DNA of 7,266 nt from Acidimicrobiaceae bacterium (GCA_030838025.1 JAUTXM010000227.1:1-7266), one strand, 5' to 3'; positions 1 through 5,362 are shown, counted from the stretch's first letter. Numbers and translations are program-made. The notes: generated by a model not told the origin, from the letters alone.

Positions 1-2
1 AC

Positions 3-386
3 CGCGCGGGCCCGGCTGCGTTCCGCGTCGTCGACCTGCCGCGCGCCGCGACACTCCTGGCCCAGGGCGCGGGCCGCTTGATCCGCACGGCCACCGACCG
101 CGGCGTCGTCGCGGTGCTCGACCCGCGTCTCGCGTCGGCCAGCTACCGGTGGCCGCTCATCAACGCGCTGCCGCCGATGCGCCGCACGAAGGACCGCGCC
201 GAGGTCGATGAACACGTCCCGCGGCGCCAAGCGGTCTCCGCGTACCTCCATGAGAAGAACGGCGATCTCGAGCTCGCGGCTCGCCTGTATGCCGACGCAG
301 CGCGCAACGCACCCAACCTCGCGGAACGCGACCATCAGATGCGTCAGGCCGTGCGACTCAACCAACACCTGCAACAACACAGATGA
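3..386 (+). CDS. C-terminal end of a DinG-like ATP-dependent helicase with an atypical tail (partial at 5' end)
   Basis: The gene enters from the left edge, so only its last 127 residues are visible. Residues 9-68 match the C-terminal end of DinG/YoaA-type superfamily 2 helicases: VVDLPRAATLLAQGAGRLIR carries the motif VI arginines (QGxGRLIR, residues 21-28). It is followed by TDRGVVAVLDPR and then YRWPLINALPP, the usual closing block of this family. These proteins are DNA-dependent ATPases that unwind DNA and R-loops during repair. After about residue 69 the similarity stops. Instead of a few terminal residues there are about 55 more (RRQAVSAYLHEKNGDLELAA, then NLAERDHQMRQAV) that resemble the C-terminal helices of DUF6596-type ECF sigma factors. 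The reading frame is continuous across the join and ends at TGA 384-386. The helicase assignment is firm. The tail is either a real fusion or a deletion or assembly junction. Confidence 0.75.
   Translation, partial: RAGPAAFRVVDLPRAATLLAQGAGRLIRTATDRGVVAVLDPRLASASYRWPLINALPPMRRTKDRAEVDEHVPRRQAVSAYLHEKNGDLELAARLYADAARNAPNLAERDHQMRQAVRLNQHLQQHR
209..386 (+). pseudogene. Apparent ECF sigma factor C-terminal remnant fused to the helicase
   Basis: In the helicase frame, the codons from about 209 encode HVPRRQAVSAYLHEKNGDLE, then LAARLYADAA and NLAERDHQMRQAVRLN. DUF6596-type (SigJ/ECF-like) sigma factors usually end in a helical repeat of the form AVRAHLxxxxGDxxxAxxxYxxAAxxTxxxxERDYLxxQAARL, and this segment fits it closely, including the AER-D and final RL positions. 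No sigma region 2 or 4 is present, so the segment cannot act as a sigma factor alone. The comparison is from memory of the family and needs an alignment. A tetratricopeptide-like tail native to this helicase is the alternative. Confidence 0.4.
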
Positions 387-798
387 CCCCTCTGTTGCGG
401 GCGTGAAGATGACCGCCAACTGCTTGGCGAGGGCTCGATCCGCGGTGCATTCCAATCAGCCGACCAGTGCCAACACCTCCGAGCCGTGTCTCCAGCCGGT
501 CACCACCACCCGCGGCAACATCGGGGGCCACCGTCCTGATCGCACACGACTGCCCCTGAATGCCAGGTTCACCGAATCCGGCGACTATCGCGAGCGCGCC
601 CGATCCTCCCATCTGCAGCGCGCCCTTGGCGCCCAACCGCAGGGCTGCCGAAGTACCTGTCAGCGGCTATGCGCCGCCTCGGCGGATGCAGACGGCTGGG
701 TCAAGGCCCGAGCCGCGCAAGCCCGCTTCATCGTCGAGATCCCGGTCTTCAACAGTGCCGGCACAGCCGGGCTGCCGTTGGAGCCAAGAGCCCGATCA
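387..798. other. Gene-free stretch, no supported coding region
   Basis: Both strands contain open frames here, as expected in GC-rich DNA. They lack recognisable families, have poor ribosome binding sites, and contradict each other by overlapping in opposite directions. The longest are a minus-strand frame at 358-636 with a TTG start and plus-strand frames from 208 and 560. None shows a conserved motif. The right end, nearest the CsbD gene, contains GC-rich inverted repeats described separately. The stretch may hold degraded sequence linked to the odd junction at about 209. Confidence 0.5.
759..777 (-). terminator. Possible GC-rich hairpin downstream of the CsbD gene
   Basis: CGGCA (759-763) pairs with TGCCG (773-777). 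An alternative stem, CAGC (764-767) with GCTG (771-774), overlaps it. The structure lies 21 nt beyond the CsbD stop on the minus strand. There is no T-tract, so termination is only a suggestion. Confidence 0.25.
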
Positions 799-1032
799 TC
801 ATGAAGCGCGATCCTCGTCCTGCCCCGCCCGGTTGGCGTTGTCGGTCCTGCTCTTGCGGCCATCCTTGAATGCGTCCTTGATCTTCTCGCCGGCCTGCTT
901 CAGGTTGCCCTTGATCTGATCCGCTTGGCCAGTGGCCCGCAGTTTGTCGTTTCCGGTCACCTTGCCGGCCACTTCCTTAATCTTCCCCTTGGCTCGTTGG
1001 GCCCTGTTCCTCGCCTTGTCGGTTGCTCCCAT
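799..1032 (-). CDS. CsbD family stress-response protein
   Basis: The product is a 77-residue, highly charged, cytoplasmic protein. It begins MGATDKARNRAQRAKGKIKE, followed by EVAGKVTGNDKLRATGQADQ and then KGNLKQAGEKIKDAFKD. This is the CsbD signature: two amphipathic helices around the conserved K-G-xx-KE-xx-GxxxxxxxLxxxGxxxQxxGxxxQ pattern. CsbD proteins are small general-stress proteins induced under SigB-type control in Bacillus. Their molecular role is not established. The length is slightly above the usual 60-70 residues because of a polar tail (residues 60-77). The ATG at 1032 has an AGGAG ribosome binding site (1044-1040) with a 7-nt gap, so the start is secure. The gene is divergent from the ABC remnant, only about 45 bp away. 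No clear promoter hexamers were found. Confidence 0.93.
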   Translation of the reverse strand: MGATDKARNRAQRAKGKIKEVAGKVTGNDKLRATGQADQIKGNLKQAGEKIKDAFKDGRKSRTDNANRAGQDEDRAS

Positions 1033-1634
1033 TGTTGGACTCCTCGCGTTTGGATTGGTAGGAGGTGGGCGCCTCGATGCTCAGATGGTATGACGCCTGG
1101 TGGTCGACGACGTCGACCTCGACGTCAACGAAGGTGAGATCGTGGGCCTGCTCGGTGCCAACGGTGCCGGCAAGACCACGACGGTCGAATGCATCCAAGG
1201 GCTACGGCGGCCCGACGGCGGCACGATCCGCGTCGTGGGCCTCGACCCGGCGGTCGACGGGCCCCGCATCCGCACTCTGGTCGGGAGCCAGTTGCAGGCC
1301 TCGGTGCTGCCCGACCGGCTCCGAGTGTCGGAGGCCGTGGAGCTGTTCCGGCGCCCGGGGTCCCCGGCCGCTTCCGGATTGCTCCGCGCGTTCGGGCTGG
1401 CCGACCAGGGAAAGACGGCATTCTCGGCGCTGAGCGGTGGCCAGCAACAACGCCTTTTTCTCACCCTCGCCTTGCTCAACCAGCCAAAGCTGGTAATCCT
1501 CGACGGGCTCACCCAGGGCCTCGACCCCGCTTCCCGGCGCGTCGTCTGGGACGCCATCTTGTCGCTGCGCGACGCCGGGACCACCGTGCTGCTGGTCACC
1601 CACTACATGGACGAGGCCGAGGCGCTGTGCGACC

Positions 1635-1697
1635 GTGCTGGCGGCGGCAATCCTGGTGGTGTCGGTGCTCGGATGGCGGCGCACCGTGAAGCTCTGA
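1635..1697 (+). pseudogene. C-terminal remnant of a membrane protein, probably the ABC-2 permease partner
   Basis: One base out of frame with the ATPase, codons 1635-1694 read VLAAAILVVSVLGW followed by RRTVKL and then TGA at 1695-1697. This is a hydrophobic segment ending in a short basic tail, exactly how ABC-2 permeases such as DrrB usually end. The change from ATPase to permease reading falls within a few bases of the last conserved ATPase residues (CDR, 1628-1636). This suggests a deletion removed the end of the ATPase gene and most of the permease gene. The stop is followed 18 nt later by a strong hairpin, as expected at the end of an operon. The segment is short, so the identity is inferred from hydrophobicity, position and neighbour. 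Confidence 0.5.
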
Positions 1698-1710
1698 GGC
1701 GGTCCCCGAG

Positions 1711-1746
1711 AAAAAGGGGCCCCGGAGGTAAACCTCGGGGGCCCTT
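1711..1746. terminator. Strong hairpin terminator after the ABC remnant
   Basis: Bases 1717-1728 (GGGCCCCGGAGG) pair with 1733-1744 (CCTCGGGGGCCC) around a TAAA loop, with one G-G mismatch, and the stem can extend by a G-T and an A-T pair to 1715-1746. On the plus strand it closes the ABC/permease remnant but has only a short TT after the stem. On the minus strand it is followed by TTTTT (complement of 1711-1715), so its classic rho-independent form faces leftward. It may act in both directions. Confidence 0.75.
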
Positions 1747-1773
1747 GGCGCGTTAGACGTCTGCTTGTTCCGC

Positions 1774-1793
1774 AGCGGTTGTCAGCGGTTGTC
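1774..1793. repeat. Perfect 10-bp tandem repeat upstream of the sigma factor operon
   Basis: AGCGGTTGTC occurs twice in a row (1774-1783 and 1784-1793), between the upstream hairpin and the ribosome binding site at 1808-1813. It lies where the operon promoter should be, so a tandem operator or duplicated -35-like element (GTTGTC) is possible. No matching -10 element was seen. Confidence 0.5.
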
Positions 1794-1824
1794 ACTCGAG
1801 GTCAGTGAAGGAGTCCCCGCCCTC

Positions 1825-1926
1825 ATGGAAGCGCCGAGCCGTGTGTATGCCCCGTTCCTGCCTGACGAGCGCCCAGACCGGCGAGGCTTCCGGCCCGCCG
1901 TCGACGTCGCCGCCCAACGCCGGTGA
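1825..1926 (+). CDS. Possible 33-residue leader ORF coupled to the sigma factor gene
   Basis: ATG 1825 is preceded by AAGGAG (1808-1813), 11 nt away. The frame encodes 33 residues starting MEAPSRVYAPFLPDERPDRR and ends at TGA 1924-1926. That stop overlaps the GTG start of the sigma factor frame by four bases (GTGA), which is typical of translational coupling. The peptide has no membrane segment and no family I recognise. It may be a leader peptide that sets sigma factor translation, or the true N-terminus of the sigma factor if one base is missing here. The ribosome binding site and exact overlap are the only support. Confidence 0.4.
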   Translation: MEAPSRVYAPFLPDERPDRRGFRPAVDVAAQRR

Positions 1927-2549
1927 CCGATTCGGCGCAGAGTGTCGGCATCGACGAGCGCGGGCGCGATCCTGGGGCGCCGGCGGGAACGGACACCGAT
2001 TGGGTGGAGCATCCTCTGGAGGTGAGCCAGGCCAGCGTCGGACCCAACCAGGGGATGGACCCGGAGTACGTCGAGTTCTTCACCGTCGTGTTGCCCCAGG
2101 CTGTCGGGGCGGCCCGGCGTATCACCGGCGATCTGGCCGCGGCGGAGGACGCCGCCAGCGAGGCCCTGGCCAAGGCCTACCTCCGTTGGCCCCAGTTGCG
2201 GCAGCTCCCGTATCGCCACGCGTGGGTGCTGAAGGTGGCGACCAACGAGGCCGTCGGCACGATCCGCACCCAGGCCCGCCGGGATCGGATCCTGCGACGC
2301 CAACCCCAGCCGCGGCCGGGCGCGAACCACCTGGAAGAGCCCCAGCAGTTGTTGGTCGACCAGATCCGGCGGCTACCCCACCGCCAGCGTCAGGTGGTGA
2401 CGCTGCGTTTCTACGCAGAGCTGACGACCGACGAAGTGGCGGCGACGCTTCACATCTCGGCGGGATCGGTGAAATCGCACCTCCACCGCGCCCTGAACAC
2501 GCTGCGCGACCGGCTCGGCACCGACATGCTCGGAGGAAACCTCGAATGA
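1923..2549 (+). CDS. ECF-family RNA polymerase sigma factor (sigma-70 family, SigE/RpoE-like)
   Basis: From the GTG at 1923 the protein is 208 residues. Region 2 spans about residues 48-118 (EYVEFFTVVLPQAVGAARRI, AAEDAASEALAKAYLRWPQL, HAWVLKVATNEA) and binds core polymerase and the -10 element. Region 4 spans about 142-197 (QIRRLPHRQRQVVTLRFYAE, then the helix-turn-helix TTDEVAATLHISAGSVKSHL) and binds the -35 element. The first 44 residues are low in similarity, so the true start may be GTG 2022, next to a near-perfect GGAGGTGA (2018-2025), or ATG 2055. I keep GTG 1923 because it overlaps the stop of the leader ORF. The stop overlaps the next gene's ATG (ATGA at 2546-2549). The sigma factor therefore forms an operon with the DUF4232 protein, which may modulate or respond to it. 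Confidence 0.92.
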   Translation: MTDSAQSVGIDERGRDPGAPAGTDTDWVEHPLEVSQASVGPNQGMDPEYVEFFTVVLPQAVGAARRITGDLAAAEDAASEALAKAYLRWPQLRQLPYRHAWVLKVATNEAVGTIRTQARRDRILRRQPQPRPGANHLEEPQQLLVDQIRRLPHRQRQVVTLRFYAELTTDEVAATLHISAGSVKSHLHRALNTLRDRLGTDMLGGNLE

Positions 2550-3358
2550 CCAGTACTGATCGTCCCGAGTCGCCGACCCCGACGGCGGCAATGTTGGAAC
2601 GGACTCGCCGTCGAGCCGACCAGATGCGTCGGCGCCGCCGGGGAGTGCTCGCGGGCGTCGCCGTGGCGGTGGTGGCAGTTGCCGTGCCCCTGGTGCTCGC
2701 CGATGCCAACCACACCGGGCATGTCCTGCGAACGGTCGGCGAACCCACCTCGCTCAGCGTGGCTCCGACGACGCCAGCCGATACCGCGCCGGCGGCGACA
2801 TCGCTGCCACCGGGCACCGCCCCGGCGGTCACGGCCCCGGGCGTCACCGGCCCGGGCGTCACTGGCCCGGCGGGGTCCACGACGCCCACGGTGCCCCGGA
2901 CCACGACGACGAGGAACCCGGTGGTGGTGAAGGAATGCGCCACCAGCCAGCTCAACGCCAGCCTCACCAACCCCAGCGGGGCGGCTGGCAGCGTCGGCTA
3001 TGACGTGAGCTTCGTCAACGTCAGCGCCGTGTCCTGCTCGCTCCGGGGCTATCCCGGGGTGTCCTACGTGACGGGGGCCAACGGGACGACGGTGGGGGCG
3101 CCCGCCCAACGCGACAACTTCGGCCCCATCGTGACCGTCATCCTTGCCCCCGGGCATGGGGCCCGGGCCACCTTGATCGAAATCAACTCCGCCAACTTCC
3201 CCCCTGACACCTGCCGGGCCGTCCCGGTCAGCGGACTGAGGATCTACCCGCCCAACCAAACGGCTGCCCTGTTCGTCGCTCAAGCCGTGCAGGCGTGCTC
3301 GAACCCAGCCGACCCGGTCCTCGGGATCAGGCCGATCCAAGCCGCCGCGGGCGGCTAA
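2546..3358 (+). CDS. Membrane-anchored DUF4232 domain protein encoded with the sigma factor
   Basis: The product has 270 residues. ATG 2546 overlaps the sigma factor stop and is preceded by GGAGG (2532-2536), 9 nt away. A basic cytoplasmic N-terminus (residues 1-32, Arg-rich) leads into one membrane helix (about 33-52). A Thr/Pro/Ala linker (65-125) follows, with the repeat APGVTGPGVTGP. Next comes an extracellular DUF4232 domain (about 129-265): ECATSQLNASLTNPSGAAGS, then FVNVSAVSCSLRGYPGVSYV, and four Cys (131, 164, 223, 251) that could form two disulfides. DUF4232 proteins are exported actinobacterial proteins of unknown function. Position after an ECF sigma gene is that of an anti-sigma factor, but no zinc anti-sigma motif (HxxxCxxC) is present. 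It may instead be a sensor or an output of the sigma factor. Upstream extension of this frame overlaps the sigma gene and is spurious. Confidence 0.88.
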   Translation: MTSTDRPESPTPTAAMLERTRRRADQMRRRRRGVLAGVAVAVVAVAVPLVLADANHTGHVLRTVGEPTSLSVAPTTPADTAPAATSLPPGTAPAVTAPGVTGPGVTGPAGSTTPTVPRTTTTRNPVVVKECATSQLNASLTNPSGAAGSVGYDVSFVNVSAVSCSLRGYPGVSYVTGANGTTVGAPAQRDNFGPIVTVILAPGHGARATLIEINSANFPPDTCRAVPVSGLRIYPPNQTAALFVAQAVQACSNPADPVLGIRPIQAAAGG

Positions 3359-3387
3359 GTCACCTGTGCTCCGAGGCCGAGGCGATG

Positions 3388-3414
3388 CCCCCGCCGCCGC
3401 CGCCCCCGCCGCCG
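3388..3414. repeat. CCG/CCC low-complexity tract
   Basis: Nine consecutive CCG or CCC triplets lie just after the DUF4232 gene and just before the large palindrome. The tract is non-coding in the chosen annotation. Confidence 0.6.
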
Positions 3415-3426
3415 TTCTGGCCGGGT

Positions 3427-3511
3427 ATCGATTGGCAGTTCTCCCGACTTTGGCAGTTCTCCCGGACCTGGGACGGCAAAACTGCCAAGTTCCGCCAAAC
3501 TGCCAATCGAT
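3427..3511. repeat. 85-bp palindromic element with four TTGGCAGTT motifs
   Basis: Outer arms ATCGATTGGCAGTT (3427-3440) and AACTGCCAATCGAT (3498-3511) are perfect 14-bp inverted repeats. Inner arms TTGGCAGTT (3450-3458) and AACTGCCAA (3480-3488) share exactly the same centre (3469). Each arm holds two direct copies 18 bp apart, giving two forward and two reverse copies. The left copies sit in near-identical 18-bp units (TTGGCAGTTCTCCCGACT and TTGGCAGTTCTCCCGGAC). The element lies in the 236-bp gap between convergent genes, so it could act as a bidirectional terminator, a REP/BIME-like interspersed repeat, a small non-autonomous mobile element or a multi-site operator. No transposase or target duplication was seen. 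Confidence 0.85.
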
Positions 3512-3594
3512 CCCAACGCGATGGTCATGGGGGTCGGGTGCATATCCGTTCATATCCGGGTCAGCCGGCAAGTGGCCCACCGTTACGACCGAGT

Positions 3595-4061
3595 TTAATG
3601 CGCCTTTTCGTCCACCAGGTCTGCCATCTGTCGAAAGAATCTGGCTACGGAGTCAAACAGTACCGACCTGACCCCGCCGCGGGGCGGCAATCGCTCGGAC
3701 AATGCTGGAGGCTCCTCGACCGGCGTGCCAACGAAATCCCTGGGCGCCGCGTCGGCCAAACCTCGCACCAGGAATCCGATCAGCCGACATCTTCTTCGGG
3801 AGTCAAATGGAACGTCTCGACACAACTCTGATCGCGCCGCAGGCTCAGGTTCACGAAACCCCGATCCAGGTGCCACGTGGCCCGCAATCCGATAGCGCGT
3901 TCATCGAGAGCAATGTGGCGCCCAGCGACGGGAAGACCGCAGATGGCGGCCATCTCCACTCGCCCAGTATCGCCGTCATGCGGCGACAGGTCGAGGCGCA
4001 CCCCGACCCAGGGCATTTCCGGGGGGCCTGACCTGGTCCCGCCGGGCTCGGGTGCTTCCAA
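3595..4061 (-). pseudogene. Frameshifted conserved-hypothetical gene
   Basis: Two minus-strand frames read as one protein. The first (from TTG 4061, or ATG 4016) includes PWVGVRLDLSPHDGDTGRVE, then RHIALDERAIGLRATWHLD, RGFVNLSLRRDQSCVETFHL and TPEEDVG, and stops at 3780-3782. The second continues from about 3787 with RLIGFLVRGLADAA and ends DSVARFFRQMADLVDEKAH at TAA 3597-3595. The join TPEEDV/RLIGFLVRGL reads like an amphipathic helix, so loss of one base near 3784-3788 is the simplest explanation. The first part looks like a short conserved actinobacterial hypothetical protein with a beta-sheet core; I know no function. The gene starts 20 nt after the VOC gene stop on the same strand, which suggests one operon. 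It could be a real pseudogene or an intact gene with a base-call error. Confidence 0.5.
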
Positions 4062-4080
4062 GGGCAGGAGAGACGAGGTT

Positions 4081-4497
4081 TCAGTTGCCGCCCAGCGCGT
4101 GGAACGACGGGGTATAGCAGACAGCGACGAGCAAGCCTTCGGGGCTCAACAGCCGGGCCGTGATCTGGGACCAGGGCTCCGTCCGGGCCTCGTGGATGAG
4201 CCGATAGCCCTTGGCCTCGAGCTCGGCGGCCGCGGCCGCGACATCGGCGACTTCGAACTCGATGCTGGCCTGGGGGATCGGGATGTCGGCGGGCCAGTCG
4301 GTGGTGCCGAAACAGGCGTGCGCCGCTTCCGAAAGCGGCCACAGCCCGAAGTGTTTCGTCCCTTCCAGCTCGTGTGTGAACAGGTAGTCGCCCGCGATAC
4401 CTTCAAAGGTCAAGCCCAACGTGTCCCGGTAGAAGGAGCGAGCTGCGTCAGCATCTCGCACGATCGGGGCGATGCTCGCTAGGAACTGGACGTCCAT
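4081..4497 (-). CDS. VOC (glyoxalase/bleomycin-resistance-like) family protein
   Basis: The protein is 138 residues, the usual size for a single VOC domain made of two beta-alpha-beta-beta-beta modules. It starts MDVQFLASIAPIVRDADAAR followed by SFYRDTLGLTFE, the first-module signature. It then has YLFTHELEGTKHFGLWPL, ASIEFEVADVAAAAAELEAK and the closing strand TARLLSPEGLLVAVCYTP with the typical C-terminal Glu. The usual first metal-ligand His near residues 8-10 is absent (SIAPI), so it may not be a metal-dependent lyase or dioxygenase. Substrate binding or sequestration is as likely. ATG 4497 has GGAGG (4511-4507), 9 nt upstream, so the start is firm. The frameshifted hypothetical gene follows on the same strand, and the RibD-like gene is divergent across 218 bp. 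Confidence 0.92.
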   Translation of the reverse strand: MDVQFLASIAPIVRDADAARSFYRDTLGLTFEGIAGDYLFTHELEGTKHFGLWPLSEAAHACFGTTDWPADIPIPQASIEFEVADVAAAAAELEAKGYRLIHEARTEPWSQITARLLSPEGLLVAVCYTPSFHALGGN

Positions 4498-4685
4498 CGG
4501 GTTCCACCTCCGTCAGCCATTGCGTCAGTACGTTCCTCTCGTTCTACCCGTGGGGGACCGGTACTCGCGCCATTCGGGCCGAGTGCCCCCCACCACCTTC
4601 GATGTCGATCTCCGATACTCAACGGGTCGGGCGAAGATCGTCAGCTTCTGGCGAAGGGCAACTGGACGGCGTGCGGGGCGCGATC

Positions 4686-4699
4686 AGTTGTGAGTTGTG
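4686..4699. repeat. 7-bp tandem repeat upstream of the RibD-like gene
   Basis: AGTTGTG occurs twice in a row. The pair is flanked by GCGATC (4679-4684 and 4699-4704) and lies 17-30 nt before ATG 4716, in the 218-bp divergent spacer. It could be part of an operator. No clear -35/-10 pair was found in the spacer. Confidence 0.35.
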
Positions 4700-4715
4700 C
4701 GATCGTCAGAGACAT

Positions 4716-5306
4716 ATGCGAATTGTCATCAGCGAGTTCATGAGTCTCGACGGCGTCGTGCAGGCGCCAGGCGGCGTCAAGGAGGACACCGACGGCGGGT
4801 TCCAGCACGGCGGTTGGTCGATGCGATTCTTCGATCCCGACGTGATGGGCGCGGCGATCGGTGCGGTGGCCGAACGTACCGACGCCCTGCTCTACGGTCG
4901 GCGCACTTGGCAGGGGATGGCAGCAGCGTGGCCGGGGCGGGCCGGTGATCCCTTCGCCGACTGGATCAATGGCGTCGAGAAGTACGTCGTGTCGAGCACG
5001 CTGTCGGCGTCCGACCTGACGTGGCAGCCGACGACGCTCATCGCCGGCAATGCCCTCCTCGACGCGGTCGCCGAGTTACGCGACCGGCCCGGCCGAGACG
5101 TCAACATCATGGGCAGTCCCCAGCTGGCGCGGACGCTCCTGTCGGCCGACCTGGTCGACGAGCTCAACCTCATGATCGAGCCGATCGTGCTGGGCGGGGG
5201 CAAGGGCATCTTCCCTGCCGACGGTGTGGCGCGAACCTTCGCGCTGGTCTCGGCGGCAACGACGAGCACCGGCGTGCAGGTCTGCCGATACCAGCGAGTC
5301 CAGTAG
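4716..5306 (+). CDS. Dihydrofolate reductase/RibD C-terminal domain family protein
   Basis: From ATG 4716 the protein is 196 residues, about the normal size of these single-domain, NADPH-binding reductase-like proteins. Typical blocks are MRIVISEFMSLDGVVQAPGG at the N-terminus, DALLYGRRTWQGMAAAWP in the middle, EKYVVSSTLSASDLTW, DVNIMGSPQLARTLLSADLV, and the hallmark VDELNLMIEPIVLGGGKGIF near residues 148-167. The family includes the RibD reductase domain of riboflavin synthesis, but stand-alone members like this are usually uncharacterised and lack the deaminase domain. The frame is open back to 4602, but the extra 38 residues match nothing typical, so ATG 4716 is preferred despite a weak ribosome binding site. 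It is divergent from the VOC gene. A role in redox metabolism or detoxification is inference. Confidence 0.92.
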   Translation: MRIVISEFMSLDGVVQAPGGVKEDTDGGFQHGGWSMRFFDPDVMGAAIGAVAERTDALLYGRRTWQGMAAAWPGRAGDPFADWINGVEKYVVSSTLSASDLTWQPTTLIAGNALLDAVAELRDRPGRDVNIMGSPQLARTLLSADLVDELNLMIEPIVLGGGKGIFPADGVARTFALVSAATTSTGVQVCRYQRVQ

Positions 5307-5339
5307 GCGAATGGGTCACGGAAAACGGGAGGCATGATC

Positions 5340-5362
5340 GTTCCCGGTCGCTCGACGGGAAC
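5340..5362 (+). terminator. Inverted repeat after the RibD-like gene, possible terminator
   Basis: GTTCCCG (5340-5346) and CGGGAAC (5356-5362) form a perfect 7-bp stem with a 9-nt loop, 33 nt after the stop codon. There is no T-tract, so the terminator role is tentative; an operator is also possible. Confidence 0.35.

Larger units (their letters stand above)
1100..1756 (+). pseudogene. Broken ABC transporter ATP-binding protein (DrrA/ABC-2 exporter type)
   Basis: From the GTG at 1100 the frame has Walker A GANGAGKT (residues 19-26), a Q-loop region VGSQLQASVLPDRL (62-75), signature LSGGQQQR (111-118), a Walker B region LVILDGLTQGLDP (131-143) and the H-loop His in LLVTHYMDEAEALCDR. This is the ATPase subunit of an ABC-2-type exporter, which would power drug or lipid export at the inner membrane. 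Four lesions argue against function. The first 15-20 residues are missing. The segment just before the GTG (RWYDA, 1083-1097) is in another frame. The catalytic Glu after Walker B is Gly (D135-G136). After CDR the homology ends and the frame continues as junk through a hairpin to a stop at 1756. A real product would need about 300 residues. Upstream remains begin at about 1077. Confidence 0.8.

Noticed and set aside
358..636. Minus-strand frame with a Gly-rich 92-residue product
   Set aside because: TTG start, no ribosome binding site, no recognisable family, and it overlaps the end of the helicase gene antisense.
1805..2545. N-terminal extension of the DUF4232 frame back to 1805
   Set aside because: It overlaps the whole sigma factor gene in another frame, is Pro/Arg/Gly-rich without motifs, and ATG 2546 has a good GGAGG and the expected ATGA overlap.
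2122..2970. Long minus-strand frame opposite the sigma and DUF4232 genes
   Set aside because: It is the antisense shadow of two well-supported genes, and its Arg/Gly/Ala-rich product has no motif.
3427..3511. CRISPR array
   Set aside because: The repeats are 9-mers at 18-bp spacing in inverted orientation with no unique spacers, which does not fit CRISPR.
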